In this document: one piece after another, positions 25,503-34,344 of the stretch
How positions within the stretch are numbered: position 1 is the stretch's first letter
Layout of the letters: each line of letters begins with the position of its first letter
Assembly (NCBI GenBank): GCA_050331455.1
Contig: JBHJGV010000073.1
Coordinates: 1 to 64,000 of the forward strand
Direction: 5' to 3'
Source: CAYUYV01 sp050331455
GTDB lineage: Bacteria > Pseudomonadota > Alphaproteobacteria > JAJFIK01
Length of the DNA stretch: 64,000 nt
Program-made: the position numbers and the translations under genes
The notes under the pieces: model-generated
The model's input: the letters and a program-made list of their open reading frames with translations, nothing else
What the model was told of the DNA's origin: nothing
The model's database searches: none

Positions 25503-27407
25503 CTACACTGCCTGTCCGGGCTGCGCCTCGAGATCATGCTCTGCCACCAGATGGCCCGGGGCCACTTCGATCAGCTTGGGCACATATTGCTCCGTGTCGG
25601 GATCGTCGATCATCCGTGACCTCAGATAGGTGAGGCCGGAGCGGGTGTCGAGGGGGGACGGCAGGTCACCGGGCAGGGGCGGACGGGCCTTGTGGCGCTC
25701 CACGGACGGGTCCGGGACGGGCACGGCGGCCATCAGGGCACGGGTATAAGGATGGCGCGGCGCCGTGCAGATCGTGTCCCGGTCCGCCAATTCCACCACC
25801 CGGCCCATATAGAGCACCATGATCCGGTGGCAGATTTGTCGGACCACCGCGATGTCATGGCTGATGAACAGCATGGCCATGCCGAATTCCCGCTGGAGAT
25901 CGAGGATCAGATCGACGATCTGGGCCTGGATCGACACGTCGAGGGCACTCGTCGCCTCGTCGCAGACGATCAGGCGCGGACGCAGGATCATGGCCCGGGC
26001 AAGGCCCGCCCTCTGGTTCTGACCGCCTGAGAATTCGTGGGGATACCTGTTGATCCAGGCCGGGTCGAGCCCCACACGGACCATCATGTCCCGGACCATT
26101 GCTTTGCGTTCGCCCGGTGGCAGGCCCGGCCGATGGGTGTCCAGGGGTTCGGCGATGCTCTCTCCGATCGTCATGCGCGGATCGAGGCTCGCCAGCGGGT
26201 CCTGGAACACCATCTGGAAATCGGCCCGGGCCTTCAGGAGATCGCGCCGCGACAAGGTCATGAGGTCCCGCCCCTGCCAGATCACCGCGCCGCCGCTCGG
26301 GTCCACAAGGCGCAACACGGCCCGGGCCAGGGTGGACTTTCCGCACCCGGACTCGCCCACAATGCCAAGGGTTTCGCCCGGCCTCAGATCGAACGCCACC
26401 CCATCGACCGCCCGCAGCGTCTTTGCCGGGCGCCAGAATGCTTCGCCCGCGCGCACCGGAAAATGAACCTTGAGATCCCGGACCTGGAGCAGGGTCTGCC
26501 CCTCCTCCTCCCCCCGCCCCGCAAACGGCTGCAATCCGGCACCTCGCCCCCGGTCCGCCCGGTCCATGCGCGGCATGGCCTCAAGCAGCATGCGGGTATA
26601 CGCCTCGCGCGGCCGCTCGAAAATATCCTCCGCAGTGCCCTCTTCCACGAATGCCCCGTCTCGCATGACTTGAATGCGGTCGCACAGGCCGGCGACAACG
26701 CCCATGTCGTGGGTGATCAGACAGATGGCCGTATTCATCTCCCGGCCCAGTTCTTTCATCACTTCCAGGATCTGGGCCTGGACAGTCACGTCGAGGGCCG
26801 TGGTCGGTTCGTCCGCCACCAGAAGATCCGGCTCGCACAAGGTGGCCATGGCGATCATCACCCGCTGGCGCATGCCGCCCGACAGCTCATGGGGGTACTG
26901 GTCCAGGCGGCGGCGCGCCTCGGGAATCCGCACACGGTCCAACATGGCGCCGGCCCGCGCCAGAGCCTCGCGCCGGGTCATGCCCTTGTGGCGGGTCAGC
27001 ACTTCGGTGAGCTGGTCGCCCACGGTCATATGGGGCGTGAGGGACATAAGGGGGTCCTGGAAGATCATGGTCATCCGGGACCCCCGGATGCGGTCGAGTT
27101 CCGGTCGGGGCAGTGTGAGCAGGTCGCGGCCGCGGAACAGGGCCTGCCCCGTTGTCCGCCCGTTCGAGGCGATCAGCCCCATCGCCGCCATGAAGGTCTG
27201 GCTTTTCCCCGAGCCGGATTCGCCGACCACGCCCAGGACCTCGCCCTCATGGACCGCGAGATCCACCGAGCGGACCGCGTCCACCGGTCCGTCTGGCGTC
27301 TCGAAGCGGACTGTCAGGGCCCGGATGTCGAGCACCGGTGCAGCCGTCAGCTGATTTTCCTCCGCTGCCGGATCATAGGGGTGGGGATCATCGCCCTTGC
27401 CATGCAC
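25503..27407 (-). CDS. Oligopeptide ABC transporter ATPase, two fused nucleotide-binding domains
   Basis: A 634-residue fusion of DppD-like and DppF-like ATPases, as in the GsiA/YejF type, that would power uptake of peptides or similar solutes. The first domain has Walker A GESGSGKS (residues 62-69) and signature LSGGMRQR, with Walker B LLVADEPTTALD. The second has GESGCGKST (about 348), FSGGQNQR and LIVCDEATSALD. The signature FSGGQNQR has Asn where Arg is usual. I chose GTG 27407 because AGGAGG lies 9 bases upstream. GTG 27467 would add a Pro/Arg-rich stretch. No permease genes are adjacent. The nearest partner is the OppA-like lipoprotein at 28888. Confidence 0.9.
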   Translation of the reverse strand: MHGKGDDPHPYDPAAEENQLTAAPVLDIRALTVRFETPDGPVDAVRSVDLAVHEGEVLGVVGESGSGKSQTFMAAMGLIASNGRTTGQALFRGRDLLTLPRPELDRIRGSRMTMIFQDPLMSLTPHMTVGDQLTEVLTRHKGMTRREALARAGAMLDRVRIPEARRRLDQYPHELSGGMRQRVMIAMATLCEPDLLVADEPTTALDVTVQAQILEVMKELGREMNTAICLITHDMGVVAGLCDRIQVMRDGAFVEEGTAEDIFERPREAYTRMLLEAMPRMDRADRGRGAGLQPFAGRGEEEGQTLLQVRDLKVHFPVRAGEAFWRPAKTLRAVDGVAFDLRPGETLGIVGESGCGKSTLARAVLRLVDPSGGAVIWQGRDLMTLSRRDLLKARADFQMVFQDPLASLDPRMTIGESIAEPLDTHRPGLPPGERKAMVRDMMVRVGLDPAWINRYPHEFSGGQNQRAGLARAMILRPRLIVCDEATSALDVSIQAQIVDLILDLQREFGMAMLFISHDIAVVRQICHRIMVLYMGRVVELADRDTICTAPRHPYTRALMAAVPVPDPSVERHKARPPLPGDLPSPLDTRSGLTYLRSRMIDDPDTEQYVPKLIEVAPGHLVAEHDLEAQPGQAV

Positions 27408-27488
27408 CGTCGTCGCCCTCCTGGTCACGGGTTTGGGACGCCCCGGCCCTTTGGGCCGAGGGGGCACGGGCCGGGCGGCGTCATGGGA

Positions 27489-27674
27489 TCAGGCATCAAA
27501 GGCACGGCCATAGGCAACGGCGTGCTCTCCTTCGGCAAAAACCCTCTTCGCCCCGATAGAGGGCATCACGGCATCGTAGAAGGCCAGGGCGCGGGGGACA
27601 CTCGCCACGGGGATGGACACGTGGGACAGAAGCGATGCTGTGTCCGCCGCCGACGGCTGCTCCGGATCCGTCAT
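27489..27674 (-). pseudogene. Truncated VOC (glyoxalase/dioxygenase) family fragment
   Basis: The 61-residue frame reads HVSIPVASVPRALAFYDAVM and then IGAKRVFAEGEHAVAYG, the first beta-alpha-beta unit of a VOC-superfamily protein, and then stops. Intact relatives have about 120-130 residues. The remaining half is not found before the ABC gene start at 27407 in any frame I read, so the 3' part seems lost. An ATG with a GGGAGGA-like site remains at 27674, 32 bases past the previous gene, so a short peptide could still be made. Confidence 0.6.
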
Positions 27675-27705
27675 CTCCGCGTCCTCCCGGCTAAGGCCCG
27701 CTTCG

Positions 27706-28551
27706 TCACTTCAGGCGCTCGGCCCGATAGAGCCGGCCCTTGCTGTCGATCTGCATGAAGGTCGCACCGAACAGGCCGCGCTTCAGGCGCACCTCCGCGA
27801 TGCCGTCTTTGCTCACATAAATCTTGCGACCGTCTTTCTGGCGCCAAACCTGACCGTTTTCCAGAAAGACGACCAGCTTGTCCGCATTGTTGTGCCGGTA
27901 GCGGGTGACGGGCACGGTCACTTCCTTTGGCGGCTGGTCCTCGGCGGATTTGCCCCTGGCGTCCCGGGGCAGGTCGTCCTGGCCGAAGCTGGCGGAAGGG
28001 TCGGCGGCCGTTTGCGCGCGCTCCGCTTCGACCTTCGCGACGGCGGCCTCGGCGCCCCGGCGCGCCTGTTCCCGGGCGGCGGCTTCAGCGTCGGCGCGGG
28101 CGGCCTCGGCCGCGCGTCGGGCGGCCTCGCGGGCCTCCTCTGTGGCTTGTTGCTCGGCTTGAAGGCGGGCTTCGCGGGCGGCGAGTTCCGCCTCCCGCCG
28201 CTCCAGGTCGAAGGCGCGCTGCTCGGCTTCGATTTGCACTTCGCGGGCCGCCTGTTCGGCCTCCTTGCGCGCCAGTTCAGCCTCCTTGCGGGCCTGCTCG
28301 GCGGCCAGGGCCGTCTGCCGCTCGGCGGTCTTCGAGGCTTCCCGGGCCGCCGTTTTGGCGCCTTCAAGGGCCAGCGAAACCGCGTCGAAACAGGCGAGCC
28401 GCGCCTCGTCGTCCGAAATCGCGGCGCAGCGCTGGAGGGCCTTGTCCGCCTTTGGGGACTGGGCCAAAGCCGGGGCGGCGTGAAGGGCAAGCGTTGCCAG
28501 CGCCGCCAGCCCCGCGGCGCCGAAAACACCCCGTGAAGTTCCGTCCGTCAT
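27706..28551 (-). CDS. Secreted coiled-coil protein with C-terminal SH3-like segment
   Basis: A 281-residue protein with a Sec signal peptide ending at about ALAQ (residue 31), so it is periplasmic. A DUF-like Cys pair (LQRCAAISDDEARLACFD) follows, which resembles the N-terminal part of several small secreted proteins. About 130 residues of Ala/Glu/Arg-rich heptads (EAELARKEAEQAARE and similar) predict a long coiled coil. The last 80 residues (VTVPVTRYRHNNADKLVVFLENGQVWRQKDG through GRLYRAERL) look like a small beta domain. ATG 28551 has a GGGGAGGG site. Function unknown; a structural or envelope-associated role is only a guess. Confidence 0.75.
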   Translation of the reverse strand: MTDGTSRGVFGAAGLAALATLALHAAPALAQSPKADKALQRCAAISDDEARLACFDAVSLALEGAKTAAREASKTAERQTALAAEQARKEAELARKEAEQAAREVQIEAEQRAFDLERREAELAAREARLQAEQQATEEAREAARRAAEAARADAEAAAREQARRGAEAAVAKVEAERAQTAADPSASFGQDDLPRDARGKSAEDQPPKEVTVPVTRYRHNNADKLVVFLENGQVWRQKDGRKIYVSKDGIAEVRLKRGLFGATFMQIDSKGRLYRAERLK

Positions 28552-28887
28552 GGCTCTCGCCCTCCCCTGACTGCGCCGTCCACCCTGTGCTCGTCGCTCC
28601 ATGCGCCCATTCGCCACCTCACCCCCCGGCTCGTGGGCCGGCGGGCGTGCCATTCGCGGAATGGGTCACTTCGACGGGCATTCCTTCGGGCCCAACGATC
28701 ATGCACGATGACCCACGAACCAGGGTTGCCGAAGGCCGTGGTCATTTAGGCCGTGGTCATCAGGCCACGGTTTGCGCCGGCCAGACCCGCCCAGACCCGT
28801 GTCATACCGATCATTTGCATGGTTGCGGCAGTGGCATCACGGCGTCAATACGGGCCGGGAATGACGGGACAGGAAAGGATCAGGAGC
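28552..28887. other. Intergenic region with a 15-bp tandem duplication and inverted repeat
   Basis: These 336 bases separate two divergent genes. AGGCCGTGGTCAT occurs twice with a 15-base period (28733-28747, 28748-28762). The second copy forms an inverted repeat with the CCACGG at 28765-28770. No gene with family support is seen. Promoters for both neighbours must lie here but I cannot place them confidently. Confidence 0.55.
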
Positions 28888-30600
28888 ATGGAGACACCCA
28901 CCGCAGCCAAGAGCGGCCGCCCTTGTAATCAGACACGGACCGCTTCGTGTGACGCCATCGCGGGTGTGCTGCGCCGAAGTCTGCTGTGGGCAGCCCTTGC
29001 GATCGGCCTCGGCGCGAGCGTCACGGCGTGCGACGGCGGCGCGCCTTCGAAAGGGTCGGCACCGGTTCGTGAAGAGATCGTTCTGCACCGGGGCAATTCC
29101 GGCGAGCCTTCATCCCTCGACCCCCACCGTATTTCCGGGATCTGGGAAAGCAATATCGGGCGCGACCTTTATCTCGGCCTTTTCACCGATGCCGCCGATG
29201 GCACGCCCATTCCGGGGGCCGCCGAAAGCTACAGCGTCAGCGATGACGGTTTGACCTACACCTTCACCATGCGCGACGGCCACACCTGGTCCGACGGCGT
29301 GCCGGTGACGGCGGATGATTTCGTATTCGCCTTCCGCCGGATCCTCGATCCTGCGACGGCCGCGGAATATGCCTCGCTCCTTTATGTTCTGAAAAACGCC
29401 GCAGCCATCAATGCCGGAGAGGCGCCCCTCGAGTCCCTGGGCGCGCGGGCGGAAGATCCGGGCACACTCGTCCTCACGCTGGACTATCCGGCGCCCTTCC
29501 TGCCCCAATTGCTGACCCACCAGGCGGCCTATCCCGTGCCGCGCCATGTCATCGAGGACCAGGGCGACGACTGGGTGAAGGCGGGCACCATGGTCACCAA
29601 CGGGGCTTACGTCCTGGGCGAATGGCTCCCCAACGACCATGTTCGCCTGGAGAAGAACCCGCGTTTTTATGATGCGGAGAATGTGGCCATCGACCGGGTC
29701 TTCTTTTACCCCACCGACGACCGGGCGTCCGCCGTGCGCCGCTTCCGGGCCGGCGAACTCGATCTCAACAATGACTTCCCGATTCAACAGCTCGAATTCC
29801 TACGCCGGACGCGGCCCGATGCAGTGCGCCTTGCGCCCTTCCTGCTCAGCAACTGTATTTTCGTGAACACGCAGGTCGCGCCCTTCGACCGGGTGGGGGT
29901 GCGCCGGGCCCTGAGCATGGCCATCGACCGGGACGTGCTGGCCCGAGATATCATGCGCAGCGGCCAGACCCCGTCCTATGCCTTCGTGCCGCCGGAGATC
30001 GTCAATTATCCGCATACGGCGGCCCTGTCCTTCCGGGACCAGTCCATGGAAGATCGGATCGCCAAAGCCCGCTCCCTGATGGCCGAGGCGGGCTATGGGC
30101 CGGACAATCCGTTGCGGGTCACGCTGCGCCACCGGGAAGGCCAGGACCACCGGAATGTGGCCATCGCGATCGGCGCCATGTGGAAGCAGATCCATGTGGA
30201 GGCGGAGCTGTTGAACACCGAGTTGAAAACCCATTATGCGGATCTGCGCACGGGCAATTTCGTCCTGGCCGATGGTGGCTGGGTCGCCGATTTCAACGAC
30301 GCCAAAAACTACCTGTTCCTGCTGGAGACCAAGACCGGGTATCTGAACTACACGAACTATTCGAACCCGGCCTATGACGCCCTCGTGGAACAGGCTGACG
30401 GCACCGGCGACATCGCCGAACGGGGCCGCCTCCTGGCCGAGGCCGAACAGCTCATGCTGGCCGACAGCCCCGTCCTGCCCACCTTCGTGGATACCTCGCG
30501 CAATCTCGTGGGCGAGCATGTGCTGGGCTTTGTCGACAACCCCGACAACAAACACCCCAGCCGTTTCCTGTCGATCGACGAGACCCGCCGCCAGCGGTGA
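28888..30600 (+). CDS. Oligopeptide-binding lipoprotein (OppA/SBP family 5)
   Basis: The extracytoplasmic solute-binding component of a peptide ABC importer. The 570-residue precursor has a lipobox VTAC with the lipid-carrying Cys at residue 48, then the SBP_bac_5 pattern: SLDPHRISGIWESNIGRDLYLGL, DGLTYTFTMRDGHTWSDGVPVTADDFVFAFRRILDP and ANGAYVLGEW-like TNGAYVLGEWLPNDHV. It most resembles OppA/MppA type proteins. I chose ATG 28888 over 28753 and 28861 because an AGGAAAGGATCAGGAG stretch precedes it. No permeases are adjacent. The fused ATPase at 25503-27407 is the likely partner. Confidence 0.9.
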   Translation: METPTAAKSGRPCNQTRTASCDAIAGVLRRSLLWAALAIGLGASVTACDGGAPSKGSAPVREEIVLHRGNSGEPSSLDPHRISGIWESNIGRDLYLGLFTDAADGTPIPGAAESYSVSDDGLTYTFTMRDGHTWSDGVPVTADDFVFAFRRILDPATAAEYASLLYVLKNAAAINAGEAPLESLGARAEDPGTLVLTLDYPAPFLPQLLTHQAAYPVPRHVIEDQGDDWVKAGTMVTNGAYVLGEWLPNDHVRLEKNPRFYDAENVAIDRVFFYPTDDRASAVRRFRAGELDLNNDFPIQQLEFLRRTRPDAVRLAPFLLSNCIFVNTQVAPFDRVGVRRALSMAIDRDVLARDIMRSGQTPSYAFVPPEIVNYPHTAALSFRDQSMEDRIAKARSLMAEAGYGPDNPLRVTLRHREGQDHRNVAIAIGAMWKQIHVEAELLNTELKTHYADLRTGNFVLADGGWVADFNDAKNYLFLLETKTGYLNYTNYSNPAYDALVEQADGTGDIAERGRLLAEAEQLMLADSPVLPTFVDTSRNLVGEHVLGFVDNPDNKHPSRFLSIDETRRQR

Positions 30601-31007
30601 GCGGCGTTGCGACCGTGAACACAATGTGACGGTTTCGTGGTCAAAAGGGTTAAAAGCAAATTGACGAAAAGGTTTTGAGTGCCGTACCGTTTTGGGTGAA
30701 TGGGTTCGAACCGAGACGATGGCCCGATCGGTTCTGAACAAAAAGCTGACGCAGGCTGTTCCGGCTGTGTCGCGGTGACAGCTGTGTCGCGGTGAGAGGG
30801 GCGAAAGCCAGCCGCTGCGCGTGCCGAACCGGACGGTGCCCATGGACAGAGTTCGAAAGATGGACCGAGTTCGAAAGATGGGCAGGGCTCGCAAGATTCG
30901 CAGGGGGCGCAAGTAAGTGCCTTGCCAAAAACGGCTGAACCGCACGGAAAACAACGAACACTGGACCTGACGACCGGGATTTGAGGAAGATAAAGGGGTT
31001 GAGGATC
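30601..31007. other. Upstream region of the TonB receptor with candidate promoter and two tandem-repeat blocks
   Basis: A candidate promoter reads TTGACG (30661-30666), 18 bases, TACCGT (30685-30690). Downstream, a 17-base unit starting GCTGTGTCGCGGTGA occurs twice (30764-30780, 30781-30797). An 18-base unit then occurs four times (30842-30913), see separate entry. The GGTTCGAACC at 30703-30712 is a palindrome, not a tRNA arm. The leader of the receptor mRNA would be about 310 bases if this promoter is used. Confidence 0.5.
30842..30916 (+). repeat. Four 18-bp tandem repeats forming a short basic open frame
   Basis: Units ATGGACAGAGTTCGAAAG, ATGGACCGAGTTCGAAAG, ATGGGCAGGGCTCGCAAG and a diverged fourth copy run from 30842 to 30913 and are closed by TAA at 30914. 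The first unit opens with ATG, so the block reads as a 24-residue peptide of four basic hexapeptides of the type MDRVRK. No ribosome binding site is visible. It lies in the leader of the TonB receptor gene, 92 bases before its ATG. Confidence 0.7.
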
Positions 31008-34000
31008 ATGACGGGCACAACGCTCAAGGACCGCCTGTTGAACACGTCGCTTCTGGCGGGCGTGGCGGCGGCAATCACGTTTTCGCTTCCGGCTGCGGCT
31101 CTGGCGCAGCAGGATCCGGAGGTCGAGGCCGACGAACCGACGGTGGAAGCCGATGACGAGGACATGGGCGACGAGCGCATGATCGTCACCGGGTCGCGGA
31201 TTGCGCGCTCTAATCTGGACACGGTGCGCCCCAGCATCGTCGCGGACCAGCAGCTCATCCGAGACCGGGCCTTTACCAATATCGCCGACCTGCTGAACGA
31301 AGTGCCGGCCTTCGGCGCGGGGATTGACCCCAACGGCGCGCAGAACGCCTTCACGGTCGGCCAGAACTTCGTCGACCTGTTCGATCTCGGCACCCAGCGG
31401 ACCCTGACCCTGGTCAATGGCCGCCGTTTCGTGTCCTCCAATGTGCCGACCATTTTCGGCACCGCCGGCGGTCTGCAAGTCGACCTCAACACCATCCCTG
31501 CCGCCCTGGTGGACCGGATCGAAACGGTGCCCCTTGCCGGCGCCGCCGTCTACGGCTCCGATGCCATCGCCGGCACCGTGAACGTCATCCTGCGTGACGA
31601 CTATGAAGGGTTCGAAGTCAGCGGCCAGTACGGCCTGACGGAAGAAGGCGACGCGGATAACTATCAGGTCCAGGCCGTGTTCGGCTCCAATTTCGACGAC
31701 GGCCGCGGTAACGTCACCTTCTCTGTGGAATTCAACAAGCAGGAGGGTCTCGTCCGCCTTGACCGGCCGAACATCTATGGCAACAACCCGGACTTCCTGA
31801 ATTTCGGCGCCCTGGACCGGGACGGTGACGGCGAACTCGACGATGTCGATGGCGACGGCTTTCCCGACAGCTTCCAGCGTCCCGTCTTTGGCGGTCAGCG
31901 GGTCCAGCTGCTCAGCTTCGGCGGTGCCGTTTCCGTTCCGCCGGACTTCTTCGCTCCATCGATTGGCGCCGGCGCCCTGCCGGATGGGAACTTCTACCAG
32001 TTCAATCCGGAAGGCGAGCTGGAGACCTGTACCCCAGGCGAAACGCCGGCGGGCAGCATTTTCTTCTCTTATGGCGGGACTTGCGGCGTCGACTTCTTCG
32101 ACTCTGTGACGCAGATCCGCTCTCCGTTGACACGCTTGGTCGTGTCCGGGAACGGCCGCTACGACCTGACGGACAATGTCCGTTTCGTCACCGAGTTCAT
32201 TTTCGCCAACTCCCAGTCATCGGAGTTGCTGAACCAGGGCGGCTTCCAGAGCTTCCCCTTCGCCGGTGAATCCGGCCCGATCGCTGTGAGCGTAGACAAT
32301 CCGTTCCTGACCGACCAAGCCCGGGGCATTCTCCAGGCCAACGGCCTGACAAATTTCAATGTCAACCGCTTCAACAACGACTTGGTTGGTTCTGGTGCAG
32401 ACAACACTGAGAACTTCACTTGGCGTGTCGCTGCCGCCCTTGAAGGGGACTTCGAGGCCGTGGGTCGCCGCTTCAACTGGGACTTGAACGCCGTGTTCGG
32501 CCAGGCCGACGTGGAAACCCAAGGCTTCGGCATCGTCGATGGTCGCTTCTTCAATGCCGTGGATGCGGTAGAGTTGACCCAGGAGCTGCTCGACGAGAAC
32601 GGCGTCACTTTGGATGACGTGATCGGCGTTGCCGGTATCGGCCAGATCGAACTGGGTCAGACCATCTGCCGGGTGCATGTGGATAACGCGGCCGGCAATC
32701 TGACCGGTTTCAACGAACCGGCCCAGGGCGGCGGCCTTGTTGACTCGAACCTGCCCTTCGCCACCGGCTGTCAGCCGCTGAACTTGTTCGGCGAAGGGAA
32801 TCAGAGCCCGGAGGCGCTGCAGTTTATCAATGGCGGTCCTCAGATCACATCGTCCGACATTGATCAGATTGTCCTCACGGCCAATTTCGGCGGCGATCTG
32901 ATCGAGCTGCCGGCGGGCTGGGTCCGTTTCTCCGCGGGCTTCGAAAACCGTCGCGAGCGGGCGGAGTTCACGCCGGGCCTTGGTACGGCCGTGCCCATCA
33001 CGCGGTCTGCGCCCTTCGACCCGGTCAGCGGCCGTCTGACGACGGAAGAATTCTACGGCGAAGTGAACATCCCGCTCCTGTCCGAAGACATGGGCATTTG
33101 GGGCGTGAACTTCCTGGAATTCGAAGGATCTGCGCGTCGCGTGAAGAACACCGTGACCGATCCCAACGACGTCCAGACCGAGAATACCGCCACGGTGTAT
33201 GAATATGGCGGCCGGTTCTCGCCCTATGAAGGCATCATCTTCCGCGGCTCCTTCACGAGCGCCATCCGGACCCCGTCCCTGGTGGAATTGTTCTCGCCGC
33301 AGGTCCAGGCCTTCATCTCCGGTGACGACCCCTGCGACAACCGTCTGGTGAATGACGGTCCGTTCCCGGAAGTCCGCCGGGCCAACTGCATCGCTGAGGG
33401 CATTGATCCGGACAACTTTACCTCGAATGTGGTGAACGCCACGATCATTGGCAGCACAGGCGGCAACCCGGATCTGGTACCGGAGCGGGCACGGTCCTGG
33501 ACCGTCGGCGGTGTGTTCACGCCGATCTGGGTGCCGGGCCTCGCGATCACGGTCGATTACTTCCAGATCGACATTGAGGACCGGATCGAGAACTTCGACC
33601 TCGATGCCCTGTTTGAGACCTGCTACGACTCAACAGCGTTTCCGAATGTGGATGCCTGTAATGCGTTTGTCCGCGATCCGGAAACTTTCCAGGTGATTGA
33701 CGCCACGGAGTCCTTCCTCAACGCGGCATCGTCGAACTTCAAGGGCATCAATATGGCCCTGCAATACACGTTCGACATCGCCGAGGCGATTGAACTGACC
33801 CCATGGGAAATGACCAATCGCTGGGCCCAGCGGGATCTCGGTGAACTGGAATGGAGATTCAATGTCTTCCACAACATCACGCGGACCACGGACATTGTTC
33901 CGACCCGTCCGGGCGATGAAGACGTGGGCGACTTTATCGATCCGAGCTGGTCCGGCACCTTCGACACGATCTATACGCGGGGCAATTTCCGCTTCTTCTA

Positions 34001-34271
34001 CCGTGTGATCTATCAGGACAGCCCGCTGTTCGACTCCACCGGCAACGATATCTTCCTGGATGAGAACGACAACATCATCACGGACACGGACGCCCGTCTG
34101 CTGCACAATATCTCGCTGCAGTACACGCTGTTCGAGAGCACCCAGATCCAGCTGGCCGTCGACAACCTGTTCGACCGCGAACCGGACACCTTCGAAACGG
34201 CCGACTTCCATTTCGGTATCGCCGAAGAACTGGGCCGCCGGTACACCTTCCGGGTCCGGACCGCCTTCTAA
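31008..34271 (+). CDS. TonB-dependent outer-membrane receptor
   Basis: A 1087-residue TonB-dependent transporter of the large type common in sphingomonads, caulobacters and relatives. Signal peptide ends near ALAQ (residue 34). An acidic stretch and the plug domain follow, with MIVTGSRIARSNLDTVRPS and DLLNEVPAFG. The barrel ends in YTFRVRTAF with the usual terminal Phe. A Ca2+-binding-like DGDG repeat (DRDGDGELDDVDGDGFPD, about residues 270-287) sits in an early barrel loop. The substrate is unknown, and no nearby gene identifies it. ATG 31008 chosen. A hairpin terminator follows at 34302. Confidence 0.92.
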   Translation: MTGTTLKDRLLNTSLLAGVAAAITFSLPAAALAQQDPEVEADEPTVEADDEDMGDERMIVTGSRIARSNLDTVRPSIVADQQLIRDRAFTNIADLLNEVPAFGAGIDPNGAQNAFTVGQNFVDLFDLGTQRTLTLVNGRRFVSSNVPTIFGTAGGLQVDLNTIPAALVDRIETVPLAGAAVYGSDAIAGTVNVILRDDYEGFEVSGQYGLTEEGDADNYQVQAVFGSNFDDGRGNVTFSVEFNKQEGLVRLDRPNIYGNNPDFLNFGALDRDGDGELDDVDGDGFPDSFQRPVFGGQRVQLLSFGGAVSVPPDFFAPSIGAGALPDGNFYQFNPEGELETCTPGETPAGSIFFSYGGTCGVDFFDSVTQIRSPLTRLVVSGNGRYDLTDNVRFVTEFIFANSQSSELLNQGGFQSFPFAGESGPIAVSVDNPFLTDQARGILQANGLTNFNVNRFNNDLVGSGADNTENFTWRVAAALEGDFEAVGRRFNWDLNAVFGQADVETQGFGIVDGRFFNAVDAVELTQELLDENGVTLDDVIGVAGIGQIELGQTICRVHVDNAAGNLTGFNEPAQGGGLVDSNLPFATGCQPLNLFGEGNQSPEALQFINGGPQITSSDIDQIVLTANFGGDLIELPAGWVRFSAGFENRRERAEFTPGLGTAVPITRSAPFDPVSGRLTTEEFYGEVNIPLLSEDMGIWGVNFLEFEGSARRVKNTVTDPNDVQTENTATVYEYGGRFSPYEGIIFRGSFTSAIRTPSLVELFSPQVQAFISGDDPCDNRLVNDGPFPEVRRANCIAEGIDPDNFTSNVVNATIIGSTGGNPDLVPERARSWTVGGVFTPIWVPGLAITVDYFQIDIEDRIENFDLDALFETCYDSTAFPNVDACNAFVRDPETFQVIDATESFLNAASSNFKGINMALQYTFDIAEAIELTPWEMTNRWAQRDLGELEWRFNVFHNITRTTDIVPTRPGDEDVGDFIDPSWSGTFDTIYTRGNFRFFYRVIYQDSPLFDSTGNDIFLDENDNIITDTDARLLHNISLQYTLFESTQIQLAVDNLFDREPDTFETADFHFGIAEELGRRYTFRVRTAF

Positions 34272-34301
34272 GAAAGTCAGCAATCCCGGATAGGACATCC
34301 G

Positions 34302-34340
34302 CCGCGGCCTGGGTCACCACCCGGGCCGCGGCTTTTTTTG
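34302..34340 (+). terminator. Rho-independent terminator of the TonB receptor gene
   Basis: GCCGCGGCC-T-GGG pairs with CCC-G-GGCCGCGGC around a TCACCA loop, followed by seven T residues (34334-34340). A strong intrinsic terminator between two convergent genes. Confidence 0.9.
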
Positions 34341-34344
34341 TCGA

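Noticed and set aside
30588..30608. Hairpin at the OppA-like gene end
   Set aside because: CGCCGC/GCGGCG can pair, but there is no U-run, and the repeat is short for this GC content.
30703..30712. GGTTCGAACC resembling a tRNA T-arm
   Set aside because: It is just a palindrome. No acceptor stem, D-arm or anticodon arm can be folded around it.
30372..31495. Minus-strand open frames upstream of the TonB receptor
   Set aside because: They read through the repeat array and the receptor start and have no domain match. The 18-bp units give Cys/Pro-rich nonsense on that strand.
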